Assembly (NCBI GenBank): GCA_012729405.1
Contig: JAAYDH010000041.1
Coordinates: 1 to 19,703, forward strand
Direction of reading: 5' to 3'
From: Erysipelotrichaceae bacterium
Lineage (GTDB): Bacteria > Bacillota_I > Bacilli_A > RFN20 > CAG-826
DNA: 19,703 bases
Positions 7,094 through 14,341 of the stretch are shown here, piece by piece (the first letter of the stretch is position 1; every line of letters starts with the position of its first letter). The notes below the pieces were generated by a model. The model did no database searches. It was not told the DNA's origin and saw only the letters and a program-made list of their open reading frames with translations. Both the position numbers and the translations under genes were made by a program.

Positions 7094-8131
7094 ATGAAAT
7101 TAAATGACGATGTATTATCAAATGAAGTAGACAATAAACCTTCTGAGGAAGGAAAAGAACCTGTTGTCGAAATCAAACCACCTGTTGAAAATCCTCAAAA
7201 AGGATATAAAGAACCAATCGAGATTACCAAACCAACGAATGAGGATGCTCCTTATTGGGAGACTATTGATACATTTCGTGAGCAAATTGTCGATTCAGTG
7301 AAGAGATCAAAGAGAAGATCAACCATTTCACTTGGAATTATCGTCGCCTGTACGGTTGCTGCAGCAATTTTACTCTCTTTAGATAATATGGCCGCCAGCA
7401 TCGTTGCCTGGTGTTTATTGGCTGTTGCTGTCGTAGTGATTCTCATCTTCTTCATTTTGAATAAGAGAGTTGACCGTCCGGATTTCGAAGGATATGTGGT
7501 CAAAGCATCCACCGCAATCAATAAAGTCAGCTTTGCTGATGGAAAGTTCACTGATGTGGTTTATTTCCCCTATGAAAAACTCGATTTAGGCGAAGTCTTC
7601 GCTGACGGAGTCTATGCCGGATTAACGAATTCAATTTCCCGAAATTTCCTCAAAGGCTCATATGATGGCCATACTTTCAAAATGTGCGAATGCGCGTTAT
7701 TCACTGGAGCGGGAAGACAAAGAAGAACCGCTTTTGTTGGCAAATATATTAACTTTGTTAATTCATTGAATTTTGAAGGAAGATTTATCTTTTTGGTCAA
7801 AGGCAAAGAAGTTGTCGATCAACCAAGTGCAATTGACGATTTAGAAGTTTTAGAAAACACCGATGATGTTTATATTTACGGTCCTAAAGGCGCTAATCTC
7901 AAAGATATTTTCGGTGCTAAATTTATTTCAAAAATGAAATCACTTAAAGTTGAAAAACATTTGTTAAATATCGTATTCTCGGTTTGGGCTGGACACACTA
8001 CTCTTTACTTAAGTTACGATGATTTGGTTAACGAACTTCCTGTCGACAAGAAATATAACCCTGACGGAGTCAAGCAATTCCAGAAAGAACTACCTGTCTT
8101 TATGGAGGTCTTAGCTCAATTAGCTAAGTAG
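7094..8131 (+). CDS. Two-helix membrane protein with a DUF3137-like cytoplasmic domain
   Basis: A 345-residue protein. It has a Glu/Lys/Pro-rich N-terminal region (1-50), two adjacent membrane helices (about 78-95 and 100-123) and a C-terminal globular domain of about 220 residues. The architecture of paired helices followed by a domain with the pattern FKMCECALFTG...AFVGKYINF (about 195-220) resembles DUF3137 proteins, a widespread family of unknown function. No enzymatic motif is visible. It uses GTGAGG as ribosome binding site. Its 3' end is five bases from the Ntdp-type gene, so the two are probably cotranscribed, along with the t6A cluster. The family assignment is from memory of the pattern and moderately secure. 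Confidence 0.6.
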   Translation: MKLNDDVLSNEVDNKPSEEGKEPVVEIKPPVENPQKGYKEPIEITKPTNEDAPYWETIDTFREQIVDSVKRSKRRSTISLGIIVACTVAAAILLSLDNMAASIVAWCLLAVAVVVILIFFILNKRVDRPDFEGYVVKASTAINKVSFADGKFTDVVYFPYEKLDLGEVFADGVYAGLTNSISRNFLKGSYDGHTFKMCECALFTGAGRQRRTAFVGKYINFVNSLNFEGRFIFLVKGKEVVDQPSAIDDLEVLENTDDVYIYGPKGANLKDIFGAKFISKMKSLKVEKHLLNIVFSVWAGHTTLYLSYDDLVNELPVDKKYNPDGVKQFQKELPVFMEVLAQLAK

Positions 8132-8136
8132 TTTAC

Positions 8137-8670
8137 ATGAGTGTAGTAGGACGTTGGTTGGGAATAGAAAGTTACAAACACGATGGTGCTTTGCATCGCG
8201 TGTGGGACCGCGGTTACGTTTTAGAAAATAGCCACGATTTCATTATTTCCGCTTCTCGTCGTGCGAAAGTCGTAGAAAATAACGGACGAAGTTGGTTTAC
8301 CAAAGAACCAGCCATTACCATTTTCTCAAAAAGAGAGTGGTGGAACGTCATTTGCATGATCAAGAACGATGGAGTTTGCTTTTACTGCAACATCGCTTCC
8401 CCATCTTTGATTGATCGCGATATTATCAAATACATCGATTACGATCTCGATGCCAAATTGTTCCCTAATGGTGAAGTTAGGGTTCTCGATGAAAAAGAAT
8501 ATGACCATCACCGCGAGTCCTATGGCTATGACGATGAATTGGACCAAATTCTAAAATTCACCATTTCCGACATTCTCGAACGCATGAAGAAAAGAAAGTT
8601 TCCTTTTAATGAGGAAGTTGTAAGAGACTTCTACAATCAATTCGTCGAACAAAATTCCAAGAAGGAATAG
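8137..8670 (+). CDS. DUF402 nucleoside tri-/diphosphatase (Ntdp type)
   Basis: A 177-residue member of the DUF402 family, close in pattern to the Ntdp proteins of Bacillota, Mg-dependent enzymes that hydrolyse nucleoside tri- and diphosphates. Visible family segments are YKHDGALHRVWDR (13-25), KEPAITIFSKREWWNVICMI (57-76), VCFYCNIASP (80-89) and YIDYDLDAKLFPNGEVRVLDEKEYD (99-123), the last supplying the acidic metal ligands. Homologues usually start a few residues before YKHDG, which fits the ATG at 8137. No strong Shine-Dalgarno is seen, and the five-base gap after the previous stop suggests coupled translation. It is followed directly by tsaE. Confidence 0.9.
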   Translation: MSVVGRWLGIESYKHDGALHRVWDRGYVLENSHDFIISASRRAKVVENNGRSWFTKEPAITIFSKREWWNVICMIKNDGVCFYCNIASPSLIDRDIIKYIDYDLDAKLFPNGEVRVLDEKEYDHHRESYGYDDELDQILKFTISDILERMKKRKFPFNEEVVRDFYNQFVEQNSKKE

Positions 8671-8675
8671 TAAAT

Positions 8676-9122
8676 ATGATTACCAATATTATCACTCATA
8701 AAGCCGAAGAGACCATTAAGTTGGGTGAACGGCTTGCTTCCATATTGCCCGACGGAATTACTCTGGCTTTAACAGGAGATTTGGGTGCGGGCAAAACAAC
8801 CCTAGTCCGCGGTATTGCACAAGGGCTGGGTATCGAAGACGTTGTTCAATCTCCAACTTTTAACATTATGAAAATTTATCTCAAAGGTAATAAACCTTTG
8901 ATTCACATTGATGCTTATCGTTTAGAAAACGTTAATACGGACATCGGCTTAGACGAATATATCGGCTATGAAACTGGTATCACCGTTATTGAGTGGCCAA
9001 ACTATATCGCAAAATTACTGCCTCCTTATTTAATGGCAGTTGATATAAGAAACCTCGGAGGAGAGAATCGTTCCTTTACTTTTTCAGGAAGAGAAGAAGT
9101 GGTTCAAAAAATTGCATTATGA
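8676..9122 (+). CDS. tsaE: tRNA t6A37 threonylcarbamoyltransferase complex ATPase TsaE
   Basis: A 148-residue P-loop ATPase that works with TsaB and TsaD to place threonylcarbamoyl on A37 of ANN-decoding tRNAs. Walker A is GDLGAGKTT (34-42). Other family signatures are SPTFNI (59-64), HIDAYRL (77-83), GLDEYI (91-96) and VIEW (104-107). AAGGA (8662-8666) is the ribosome binding site. The stop TGA overlaps the tsaB start (ATGA), so the two are translationally coupled. Length is normal for the family. Confidence 0.96.
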   Translation: MITNIITHKAEETIKLGERLASILPDGITLALTGDLGAGKTTLVRGIAQGLGIEDVVQSPTFNIMKIYLKGNKPLIHIDAYRLENVNTDIGLDEYIGYETGITVIEWPNYIAKLLPPYLMAVDIRNLGGENRSFTFSGREEVVQKIAL

Positions 9123-9706
9123 GATACACTATTTTACTCGACTCATCTAACACATCACTAACAGTTGGAATCGCTGAAAAAGGTCGACTAATCGAATCAA
9201 TTTCTTATGAATCATGGCAGTCTCAATCGGAACATATGATTCTGGAACTTGATAACCTATTATCTAAACACAATATTGCCAAAGAAAACATTGAAAACAT
9301 CATCGTTGCGACGGGTCCGGGTTCCTACACCGGAGTCAGGATTGCTTTGACTATCGCTAAGACAATTGCGACCGTCTTACCAGTCAATTTATTAACTGTT
9401 AGTTCCTTGAGAGTTTTGAAAGATGGTCAAGCCCCTTCAATTTGTTTGATCAATGCGAGAAGCAACCGTTCATATGTTGGTATTTATCGAGGATCAGAAG
9501 TTTTATTACCTGATCAAATTATGAACAACGATCAAGTGATGTCTCTTATTAAAGACCATCCTGATTACCACATTTGCGGTGATACAAAATATCTGCAAAT
9601 CGAAGGCAAAATATCCAATATTGCTGAAGAAATGGTTTCTTTGCAACCTTTTTTAATTAAAGCTGACAATCCATTAGCGGTTGTACCGGTGTACATGAGA
9701 GATTAA
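9119..9706 (+). CDS. tsaB: tRNA t6A modification scaffold protein TsaB
   Basis: A 195-residue inactive TsaD paralogue that dimerises with TsaD in the t6A synthase. The N-terminal ASKHA fold is clear: LLDSSNTSLTVGI (6-18) and the signature ATGPGSYTGVRI (64-75). It is shorter than the usual 220-235 residues, with a reduced C-terminal lobe, as also happens in compact genomes. It overlaps tsaE by four bases and is followed one base later by rimI. Confidence 0.94.
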   Translation: MRYTILLDSSNTSLTVGIAEKGRLIESISYESWQSQSEHMILELDNLLSKHNIAKENIENIIVATGPGSYTGVRIALTIAKTIATVLPVNLLTVSSLRVLKDGQAPSICLINARSNRSYVGIYRGSEVLLPDQIMNNDQVMSLIKDHPDYHICGDTKYLQIEGKISNIAEEMVSLQPFLIKADNPLAVVPVYMRD

Positions 9707-9707
9707 A

Positions 9708-10202
9708 ATGGAATACTTAAATGTCACAATAAGACCGGCTGCTGATGCGGATATACCCGCGATTGTGGAAATCGAGAATCTTTGTTTCGTTTCTCCTTGG
9801 AAAGAAAAAGACTTTCTTTACGAACTGAACGAAAACCCCGTAAGTAACCTTTGGGTTATCGAATTAGAAATCGAATCTCAAAAGCTGAAATCAGTCCTCG
9901 GTTATTGCGATTGGTGGCAAACATTTGACTCAGCAACACTATGCAAAATCGCTGTTCATCCTGAAATGCAGAGGCACGATTTAGGCTCGGCAATGATGGA
10001 TGAAATATATAACGATTGCTTAGCTAAAGAAATATTAACTTTAACCCTCGAAGTTAGAGTTTCAAACAATAAAGCCATCGCTTTTTATAAGAAGCACGGC
10101 TTTCGTGAAGTAGTTATTAAACCCCATTACTATGATAATGGAGAAGACGCATTATACATGCTCTTGGAGATAGGAAATTATGGCTCTAATTCTAGCAATT
10201 GA
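9708..10202 (+). CDS. rimI: GNAT N-acetyltransferase, RimI type
   Basis: A 164-residue GNAT-fold protein of the RimI branch, which acetylates the N-terminus of ribosomal protein bS18 and is often encoded between tsaB and tsaD, as here. Visible motifs are ENLCFVSPW (24-32), CKIAVHPEMQRHDLGSAMM (79-97) and LEVRVSNNKAIAFYKKHGF (114-132), followed by HYYDNGEDALYML, which includes the usual RimI Tyr pair. One deviation: the acetyl-CoA loop normally reads Q-x-x-G-x-G, but here it is QRHDLG, with Asp replacing the first Gly. The tail overlaps the tsaD start by 23 bp. It may act on other substrates. Confidence 0.88.
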   Translation: MEYLNVTIRPAADADIPAIVEIENLCFVSPWKEKDFLYELNENPVSNLWVIELEIESQKLKSVLGYCDWWQTFDSATLCKIAVHPEMQRHDLGSAMMDEIYNDCLAKEILTLTLEVRVSNNKAIAFYKKHGFREVVIKPHYYDNGEDALYMLLEIGNYGSNSSN

Positions 10203-11199
10203 ATCTAGTTGTGATGAGACAGCAATTGCCGTTATAAAAGATGGTGCCTTGCTATCGAATATTGTCTCTTCTCAGGTCGACGTTCACGCCAAGTATGGTG
10301 GAGTCATGCCTGAGATAGCTTCTCGTTTGCACGTCGAAAATATTGGTTTTGTCTTAAAAGAAGCTATTGAAAGAGCAAATATCAAACTTGAAGATGTCGA
10401 CGCTTTTGCTGTGACTCGCGGGCCGGGACTCATTGGAGCCCTCCACGTTGGTCTTCAAGCGGCAAAGACTTTGGCCATGCTTTATAAAAAACCACTTATA
10501 CCCGTCCACCATCTAGTTGGCCACATCTATGCCAATGAATACATTCAAAAGTTCCATTTTCCGCTTTTAGCTGTCGTTGTTTCTGGAGGAAATACTGAAC
10601 TTATTCTAATGAAAGATCATATGTCATTTGATATCATCGGTGAGACTCGCGATGATGCAATTGGCGAATGCTATGACAAAGTCGCCCGTGTATTAGGCCT
10701 CCCGTATCCTGGAGGAATTCCGATTGATAGACTAGCCAAAGAAGGTAAACACACTTATGACTTGCCCACTCCTTTAAAGGGTGAACACACCTATGATTTA
10801 TCATTCTCAGGATTGAAAACAAACGTTATCAACTTGGTGCATAAACTAGAGCAAAGAGGCGAAAAAGTAAATGTCCCTGACATGTGCAAGTCTTTCCAAG
10901 ACGTCGCGGTCGGCACAATTATCGACCGCGTCAAAAGAGCGGCTCAAGAGTATCAAATCAATGAAGTAATTCTTGGGGGTGGCGTTTCTGCCAACTCTTA
11001 TCTTAGAAGCGAGATGACCCGCGAGATGGAAAAACTTGGTATAGGAATTCATATCCCCCCGATGTGGTGTTGCACCGACAATGCGGCGATGATTGCTAAA
11101 GTCGCTGAACGATTGTATGACATGCGCTTATTCGCTCCTCTTGATTTGGGTGTTGATCCGAACTGGAAGATACAGGACTATAACAAATTCACGAATTAA
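10180..11199 (+). CDS. tsaD: tRNA N6-adenosine threonylcarbamoyltransferase TsaD
   Basis: The catalytic t6A subunit, 339 residues, full length. It transfers the threonylcarbamoyl group from TC-AMP to tRNA A37. Visible features are LAIESSCDETAIAV (5-18), EIASRLH (45-51), the metal-binding VHHLVGH (109-115, His111 and His115), VVSGGNTEL (133-141), GECYDKVARVLGLPYPGG (162-179), SFSGLKT and the C-terminal GGGVSAN and CTDNAAMIA (last metal ligand Asp). The start ATG follows GGAG at 10165-10168 and lies inside the rimI coding sequence. With tsaE and tsaB this gives most of the t6A machinery; TsaC/Sua5 is not in the window. Confidence 0.97.
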   Translation: MALILAIESSCDETAIAVIKDGALLSNIVSSQVDVHAKYGGVMPEIASRLHVENIGFVLKEAIERANIKLEDVDAFAVTRGPGLIGALHVGLQAAKTLAMLYKKPLIPVHHLVGHIYANEYIQKFHFPLLAVVVSGGNTELILMKDHMSFDIIGETRDDAIGECYDKVARVLGLPYPGGIPIDRLAKEGKHTYDLPTPLKGEHTYDLSFSGLKTNVINLVHKLEQRGEKVNVPDMCKSFQDVAVGTIIDRVKRAAQEYQINEVILGGGVSANSYLRSEMTREMEKLGIGIHIPPMWCCTDNAAMIAKVAERLYDMRLFAPLDLGVDPNWKIQDYNKFTN

Positions 11200-11252
11200 A
11201 ATGATTTAATCATTTAATCTTGTATAATTATTTTACGGAGGCTTGGAGATAT

Positions 11253-12644
11253 ATGGATGCTCGCAGTATTACCGATTTTGAACTTTATGATATCGTCGCT
11301 GGCGGCGATAAGGAAGAAATCGAATCTTTAAAAGAAGTTGTTTTAGAAGGTTGGGTAAAGACAAATCGAGACAATGGATCGATTGGTTTTATCGAATTTA
11401 ACGATGGAACATATTTTAAAAATGTTCAACTTGTCTATCACAAAGAATGCAAAGATTACGAGCTTCTTTCTGGTTTAAAAACTGGGGCTGCCATTAAAGT
11501 CGTTGGCGATGTTGTTCTCACCCCTGAAAACAAACAACCATTTGATTTTTTTATTAAAGAGTTTGAACTCGAAGGTGATGTTGAGGAAGACTATCCCCTT
11601 CAAAAGAAGAGACATTCTTTCGAATTTCTTCGTGACATTGCACACATACGCCCACGTGCAAATACTTTCCAAGCCGTCTTTAGAGTCCGCAGTGTCCTCT
11701 CAATGGCAATTCACCAATTCTTCCAAGAGAGAGGATTTATCTATGTCCACACTCCTTTAATCACCACCAACGATGGCGAAGGAGCCGGCAACGTCTTTGA
11801 CGTAATTACTCATGATACGAAAGATCCGCATTCTTTCTATAGCCAGAAAGTTAATTTGACAGTCACTGGGCAACTCCACGTAGAACCTTTTGCCTTATCC
11901 TTCCGTGATGTTTACACATTCGGACCAGCTTTTAGAGCAGAACACAGCAATACCACTCGTCACGCAAGCGAATTCTGGATGATTGAACCGGAAATAGCCT
12001 TTGCGGACTTACGCGACGACATGAATCTTATCGAAGATTGTGTTAAGTACTGCATAAATTATATTCTTACCGCCTGCCCCGCTGAGATGGAATTCTTCAA
12101 CACAATGATTGATAAGACCCTTTTTGAGAGACTCAATCATGTCGTTAGTTCGGAATTCAAAGTCCTAACTTATACCGAAGGTATTGAACTCCTTCAAAAA
12201 GCCGTTAAAGAAGGCCAAAAATTTGAAAACAGTAAAATTGAGTGGGGAATGGATTTGCAATCCGAACACGAGAGATATTTGACTGAGCAAGTCTTTAAAG
12301 GCCCCCTCTTCTTAATCAACTATCCCAAAGAGATTAAAGCCTTTTATATGAGACAAAATGATGACGGAAAAACTGTTGCGGCTTGCGACTTGTTAGTTCC
12401 TGCTGTCGGAGAACTTGTCGGTGGTTCACAACGTGAGGAAAGATACGATTTATTAAAAGCTAGAATGGATGAACTCGGATTAACCAAGGGCTTAGAATGG
12501 TATCTTGATACTCGCCGCTATGGCGGGTGTCGTCATGCCGGATTTGGTCTTGGTTTCGACCGCTTATTGATGTATGTTACAGGTATGAGCAACATTAGAG
12601 ATGTTCAACCATATCCACGTACCTCTGGATCAATTAAGTACTAA
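11253..12644 (+). CDS. asnS: Asparagine-tRNA ligase
   Basis: A class IIb aminoacyl-tRNA synthetase of 463 residues, the usual length. The N-terminal OB-fold anticodon-binding domain (about 25-110) includes EGWVKTNRDNGSIGFIEFNDG. The catalytic domain includes HIRPRANTF (131-139), the AsnRS-specific TNDGEGAGNVF (172-182), motif 2 FGPAFRAEHSNTTRHASEFWMIEPE (223-247) and motif 3 GFGLGFDRLLMYVTG (430-444). The start at 11253 is chosen because GGAGG and GGAG lie just upstream (11238-11248); a TTG at 11220 in the same frame would include those sites. A TATAAT at 11223-11228 suggests its own promoter, with a start near 11235. Charging tRNA-Asn directly means the indirect Asp-to-Asn amidation route is not required for this tRNA. 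Confidence 0.97.
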   Translation: MDARSITDFELYDIVAGGDKEEIESLKEVVLEGWVKTNRDNGSIGFIEFNDGTYFKNVQLVYHKECKDYELLSGLKTGAAIKVVGDVVLTPENKQPFDFFIKEFELEGDVEEDYPLQKKRHSFEFLRDIAHIRPRANTFQAVFRVRSVLSMAIHQFFQERGFIYVHTPLITTNDGEGAGNVFDVITHDTKDPHSFYSQKVNLTVTGQLHVEPFALSFRDVYTFGPAFRAEHSNTTRHASEFWMIEPEIAFADLRDDMNLIEDCVKYCINYILTACPAEMEFFNTMIDKTLFERLNHVVSSEFKVLTYTEGIELLQKAVKEGQKFENSKIEWGMDLQSEHERYLTEQVFKGPLFLINYPKEIKAFYMRQNDDGKTVAACDLLVPAVGELVGGSQREERYDLLKARMDELGLTKGLEWYLDTRRYGGCRHAGFGLGFDRLLMYVTGMSNIRDVQPYPRTSGSIKY

Positions 12645-12649
12645 TTTTT

Positions 12650-12799
12650 ATGGATACAAAACAAAAGAAAAAACCATTAACTCCAGAAGAAATTAATCGT
12701 CGCAATTTGATGAAAAGACGATTTTTGTGGTTGCTGATTGTTCTCGATGTTTTGTTGATTGCCTACCTCGTATATCAAGTTGTAGTTATTATCATTTAA
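12650..12799 (+). CDS. Small single-span membrane protein, 49 residues
   Basis: A short reading frame starts five bases after the asnS stop. The product is strongly basic at its N-terminus (MDTKQKKKPLTPEEINRRN, then MKRR) and ends in one hydrophobic helix (about residues 25-49, FLWLLIVLDVLLIAYLVYQ onward), a positive-inside, C-out anchor. No Shine-Dalgarno is present, so translation probably depends on coupling to asnS. The stop codon lies at the start of the former terminator stem. Family and function are not recognised. The clear topology and the tight fit between asnS and the terminator argue that it is real. Confidence 0.65.
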   Translation: MDTKQKKKPLTPEEINRRNLMKRRFLWLLIVLDVLLIAYLVYQVVVIII

Positions 12800-12810
12800 A
12801 AAACCTCGAA

Positions 12811-12818
12811 CATATTGT
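12811..12818 (+). repeat. Target-site duplication, left copy (CATATTGT)
   Basis: Eight bases identical to 14324-14331, immediately outside the left inverted repeat. Eight-bp duplications are usual for ISL3-family elements. Confidence 0.93.
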
Positions 12819-12841
12819 GGTTCTGTTGAATTAAAAGTGGA
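12819..12841 (+). repeat. IS left terminal inverted repeat
   Basis: A 23-bp end starting GGTTCTGTTGAATT. It matches the right end at 20 of 23 positions; mismatches are at positions 3, 4 and 14. Its inner part, AAAAGTGGA, doubles as one arm of the left-end hairpin. Confidence 0.92.
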
Positions 12842-12866
12842 CTAATTTTTTCTCATCCACTTTTTT
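12833..12866 (+). terminator. Left-end IS hairpin with T-tract
   Basis: AAAAGTGGA (12833-12841) pairs perfectly with TCCACTTTT (12856-12864) around a 14-nt loop, followed by more T. It resembles an intrinsic terminator facing into the element. It would shield tnp from outside transcription and may also replace the terminator function lost for the asnS unit. Confidence 0.6.
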
Positions 12867-12875
12867 GTTTACAGC
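12856..12875 (+). repeat. 20-bp subterminal direct repeat, left copy
   Basis: A 20-bp sequence beginning TCCACTTTTTTG and ending TTTACAGC, repeated exactly and in the same orientation at 14249-14268. It may be a transposase-binding site or a remnant of internal duplication. Confidence 0.85.
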
Positions 12876-12907
12876 CAACCCAGGTTTTGGAGAGAAAAAG
12901 TCCTCGT

Positions 12908-12943
12908 TATAATGAATGCGTTAATTACATCAAAATAAGGAGG
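12908..12943 (+). promoter_or_regulatory. -10 element and ribosome binding site of the transposase gene
   Basis: TATAAT (12908-12913) with a weak -35 (TTTTGG or TTGGAG near 12885-12892) would give a start near 12920. A strong AAGGAGG (12937-12943) lies five bases before the ATG at 12949. Confidence 0.6.
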
Positions 12944-12948
12944 ACATT

Positions 12949-14235
12949 ATGTATCTTAACACATTTTTATTTTTGTTTGGTTTGGACCCCGACAATTTTA
13001 TCAACGAGGTGATTGAACCTTTTGAATCAGACGATGGAAAAATCATCTACAATTTAAGGCAGAGAATCGATATAAGAATATGCCCTGAATGTGGATGTAT
13101 CGATGCCGAAATTAATAATTATTCATGGACTGAAACAAACTTCACCACCAACGAGGGAAGGCCGATATTAATTAGAATCAAAAAGGTGAGATTTAAATGT
13201 CAGGGATGCGGGAAAACCTATACTCCCATAATTAAAGGAGTCGAGAGATATTCTAAGATAAGCAAGCAAGTCGAGACTTTGATTATCAAAGAATTTTATA
13301 AGCAAAAGTCGTTTTCGATCATCGCGAGAGATTACCATCTGACGAAATCGGAAATCATCAAAATGTTCGACAAGCATTTTCCCTATGTTAAAAAGGGTTC
13401 TCTACCCATCGCTTTATGCATTGATGAGATAAGTTTCAAAACTGAAGATGGGAGTTATGCCGCTATAATTTATGATCACGACAAGAAAATGGTCATCGAT
13501 GTCATTAGAAATCGACAAACCGATTATTTAAGAAGTTATTTTAACCACTGTTCTTTCAAAGAAAGAAGTGAAGTGAAATATTTCATATCTGATCTATATG
13601 AAGGATATGTTCCTATCAAGGAAGAATACTTTAAAGACGCTATTCACATCGCGGATATGTTTCACGTCATCAGGCTATTAAAAGTTGAGATATCGAAACT
13701 GCGAGTTAATACCTATAAACAGTTCACTGATGAAACCGACATCGAAAGACATTTTATGAAGCAACATTGGGTTTATTTCGAACAATATTTAGACTCAAAA
13801 TTAGCTAATAAACCATATTACTCAAAGAAAGAACGTTTCGAGTATACCACCTGGAAGATGATGGAGAAATGTCTCAAATTGAATCCGATATTTTGGGATG
13901 CTTATGCTTGCTTACAAGATTTCTATGAATATGGAAGATGCAAGACTAATGAACAAGCTCTGAAGCACATAGAAAAGATTGTTAATCAGCTTAAAAAAAC
14001 AGAAAATGAAGAGTTAGTTAGAATCGCTAACACATATCATAAGTGGAGATATGAAATCACCAACGCAATCACGGTGAGAAATATCGATGGAAAAAGGTAT
14101 TCAAATGGTCCGGCAGAAGGATTAAATAATTCGATAAAAACCATTATAAAAGATGCCTGTGGATACCAAAATTTCGAGAGATTTAGAAAGAGAGTTTTGC
14201 TTATTTTGAGAGATAGAAAAGACCCCTCGCATTGA
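12949..14235 (+). CDS. tnp: ISL3-family transposase
   Basis: A 428-residue DDE transposase of the ISL3 family. The N-terminal zinc ribbon has two Cys pairs, CPECGC (45-50) and CQGC (84-87), followed by a helix-turn-helix-like segment (about 105-145, SIIARDYHLTKSEI). The RNase H-like catalytic core shows the first Asp in CIDEISFK (D159), the second in ISDLYEGY (D215) and the Glu in SNGPAEGLNNSIK (E390), with the family motif YAAIIYDHDKKMVIDVIRNR after the first and HIADMFHVIRLL after the second. All catalytic residues are present and the frame is intact. The stop codon falls in the loop of its terminator. Confidence 0.96.
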   Translation: MYLNTFLFLFGLDPDNFINEVIEPFESDDGKIIYNLRQRIDIRICPECGCIDAEINNYSWTETNFTTNEGRPILIRIKKVRFKCQGCGKTYTPIIKGVERYSKISKQVETLIIKEFYKQKSFSIIARDYHLTKSEIIKMFDKHFPYVKKGSLPIALCIDEISFKTEDGSYAAIIYDHDKKMVIDVIRNRQTDYLRSYFNHCSFKERSEVKYFISDLYEGYVPIKEEYFKDAIHIADMFHVIRLLKVEISKLRVNTYKQFTDETDIERHFMKQHWVYFEQYLDSKLANKPYYSKKERFEYTTWKMMEKCLKLNPIFWDAYACLQDFYEYGRCKTNEQALKHIEKIVNQLKKTENEELVRIANTYHKWRYEITNAITVRNIDGKRYSNGPAEGLNNSIKTIIKDACGYQNFERFRKRVLLILRDRKDPSH

Positions 14236-14259
14236 CGTGCGAGAGGTCTCCACTTTTTT
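14219..14259 (+). terminator. Transposase gene terminator
   Basis: GACCCCTCGC (14221-14230) pairs with GCGAGAGGTC (14239-14248) with one mismatch across a loop that contains the TGA stop (14233-14235). A T-run follows at 14254-14259. The T-tract is five bases from the stem, so efficiency is uncertain. The reverse orientation ends in TCTTTTC and may work weakly. Confidence 0.7.
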
Positions 14260-14268
14260 GTTTACAGC
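14249..14268 (+). repeat. 20-bp subterminal direct repeat, right copy
   Basis: Exact copy of 12856-12875 in the same orientation, just after the tnp terminator stem. It supplies that terminator with its T-tract. Confidence 0.85.
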
Positions 14269-14300
14269 TTATTGAGGATTTTTTTGGTCGCCCACTTAAA

Positions 14301-14323
14301 TCCACTTTTTATTCAACAGGCCC
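14301..14323 (-). repeat. IS right terminal inverted repeat
   Basis: Read on the minus strand it starts GGGCCTGTTGAATAA and is the inverted counterpart of 12819-12841. Confidence 0.92.
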
Positions 14324-14331
14324 CATATTGT
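14324..14331 (+). repeat. Target-site duplication, right copy (CATATTGT)
   Basis: Identical to 12811-12818 and immediately outside the right inverted repeat. The unchanged duplication indicates a simple, probably recent insertion. Confidence 0.93.
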
Positions 14332-14341
14332 CTCGAGGTTT

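Larger units (their letters stand above)
12819..14323 (+). mobile_element. ISL3-family insertion sequence, complete (1505 bp)
   Basis: The boundaries are set by 23-bp imperfect terminal inverted repeats (12819-12841 and 14301-14323, 20 of 23 identical; starting GGTTCTGTTG and GGGCCTGTTG) and flanking 8-bp duplications. One transposase gene fills most of it. The left end carries its own hairpin-plus-T-tract, which should block incoming transcription, and the right end has a terminator overlapping the transposase stop. A 20-bp direct repeat lies near both ends. All hallmarks of an intact, potentially mobile element are present. Its name within ISL3 cannot be given from sequence alone. Confidence 0.95.

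Noticed and set aside
10737..10812. Apparent internal repeat in TsaD (HTYDL twice)
   Set aside because: TsaD homologues have the same length and similar residues at this place, so it is a chance resemblance and not a duplication.
11220..11252. TTG start 33 bp upstream of asnS
   Set aside because: It would place the -10 box and two Shine-Dalgarno-like sites inside the coding sequence; ATG 11253 has correctly spaced sites and gives the standard length.
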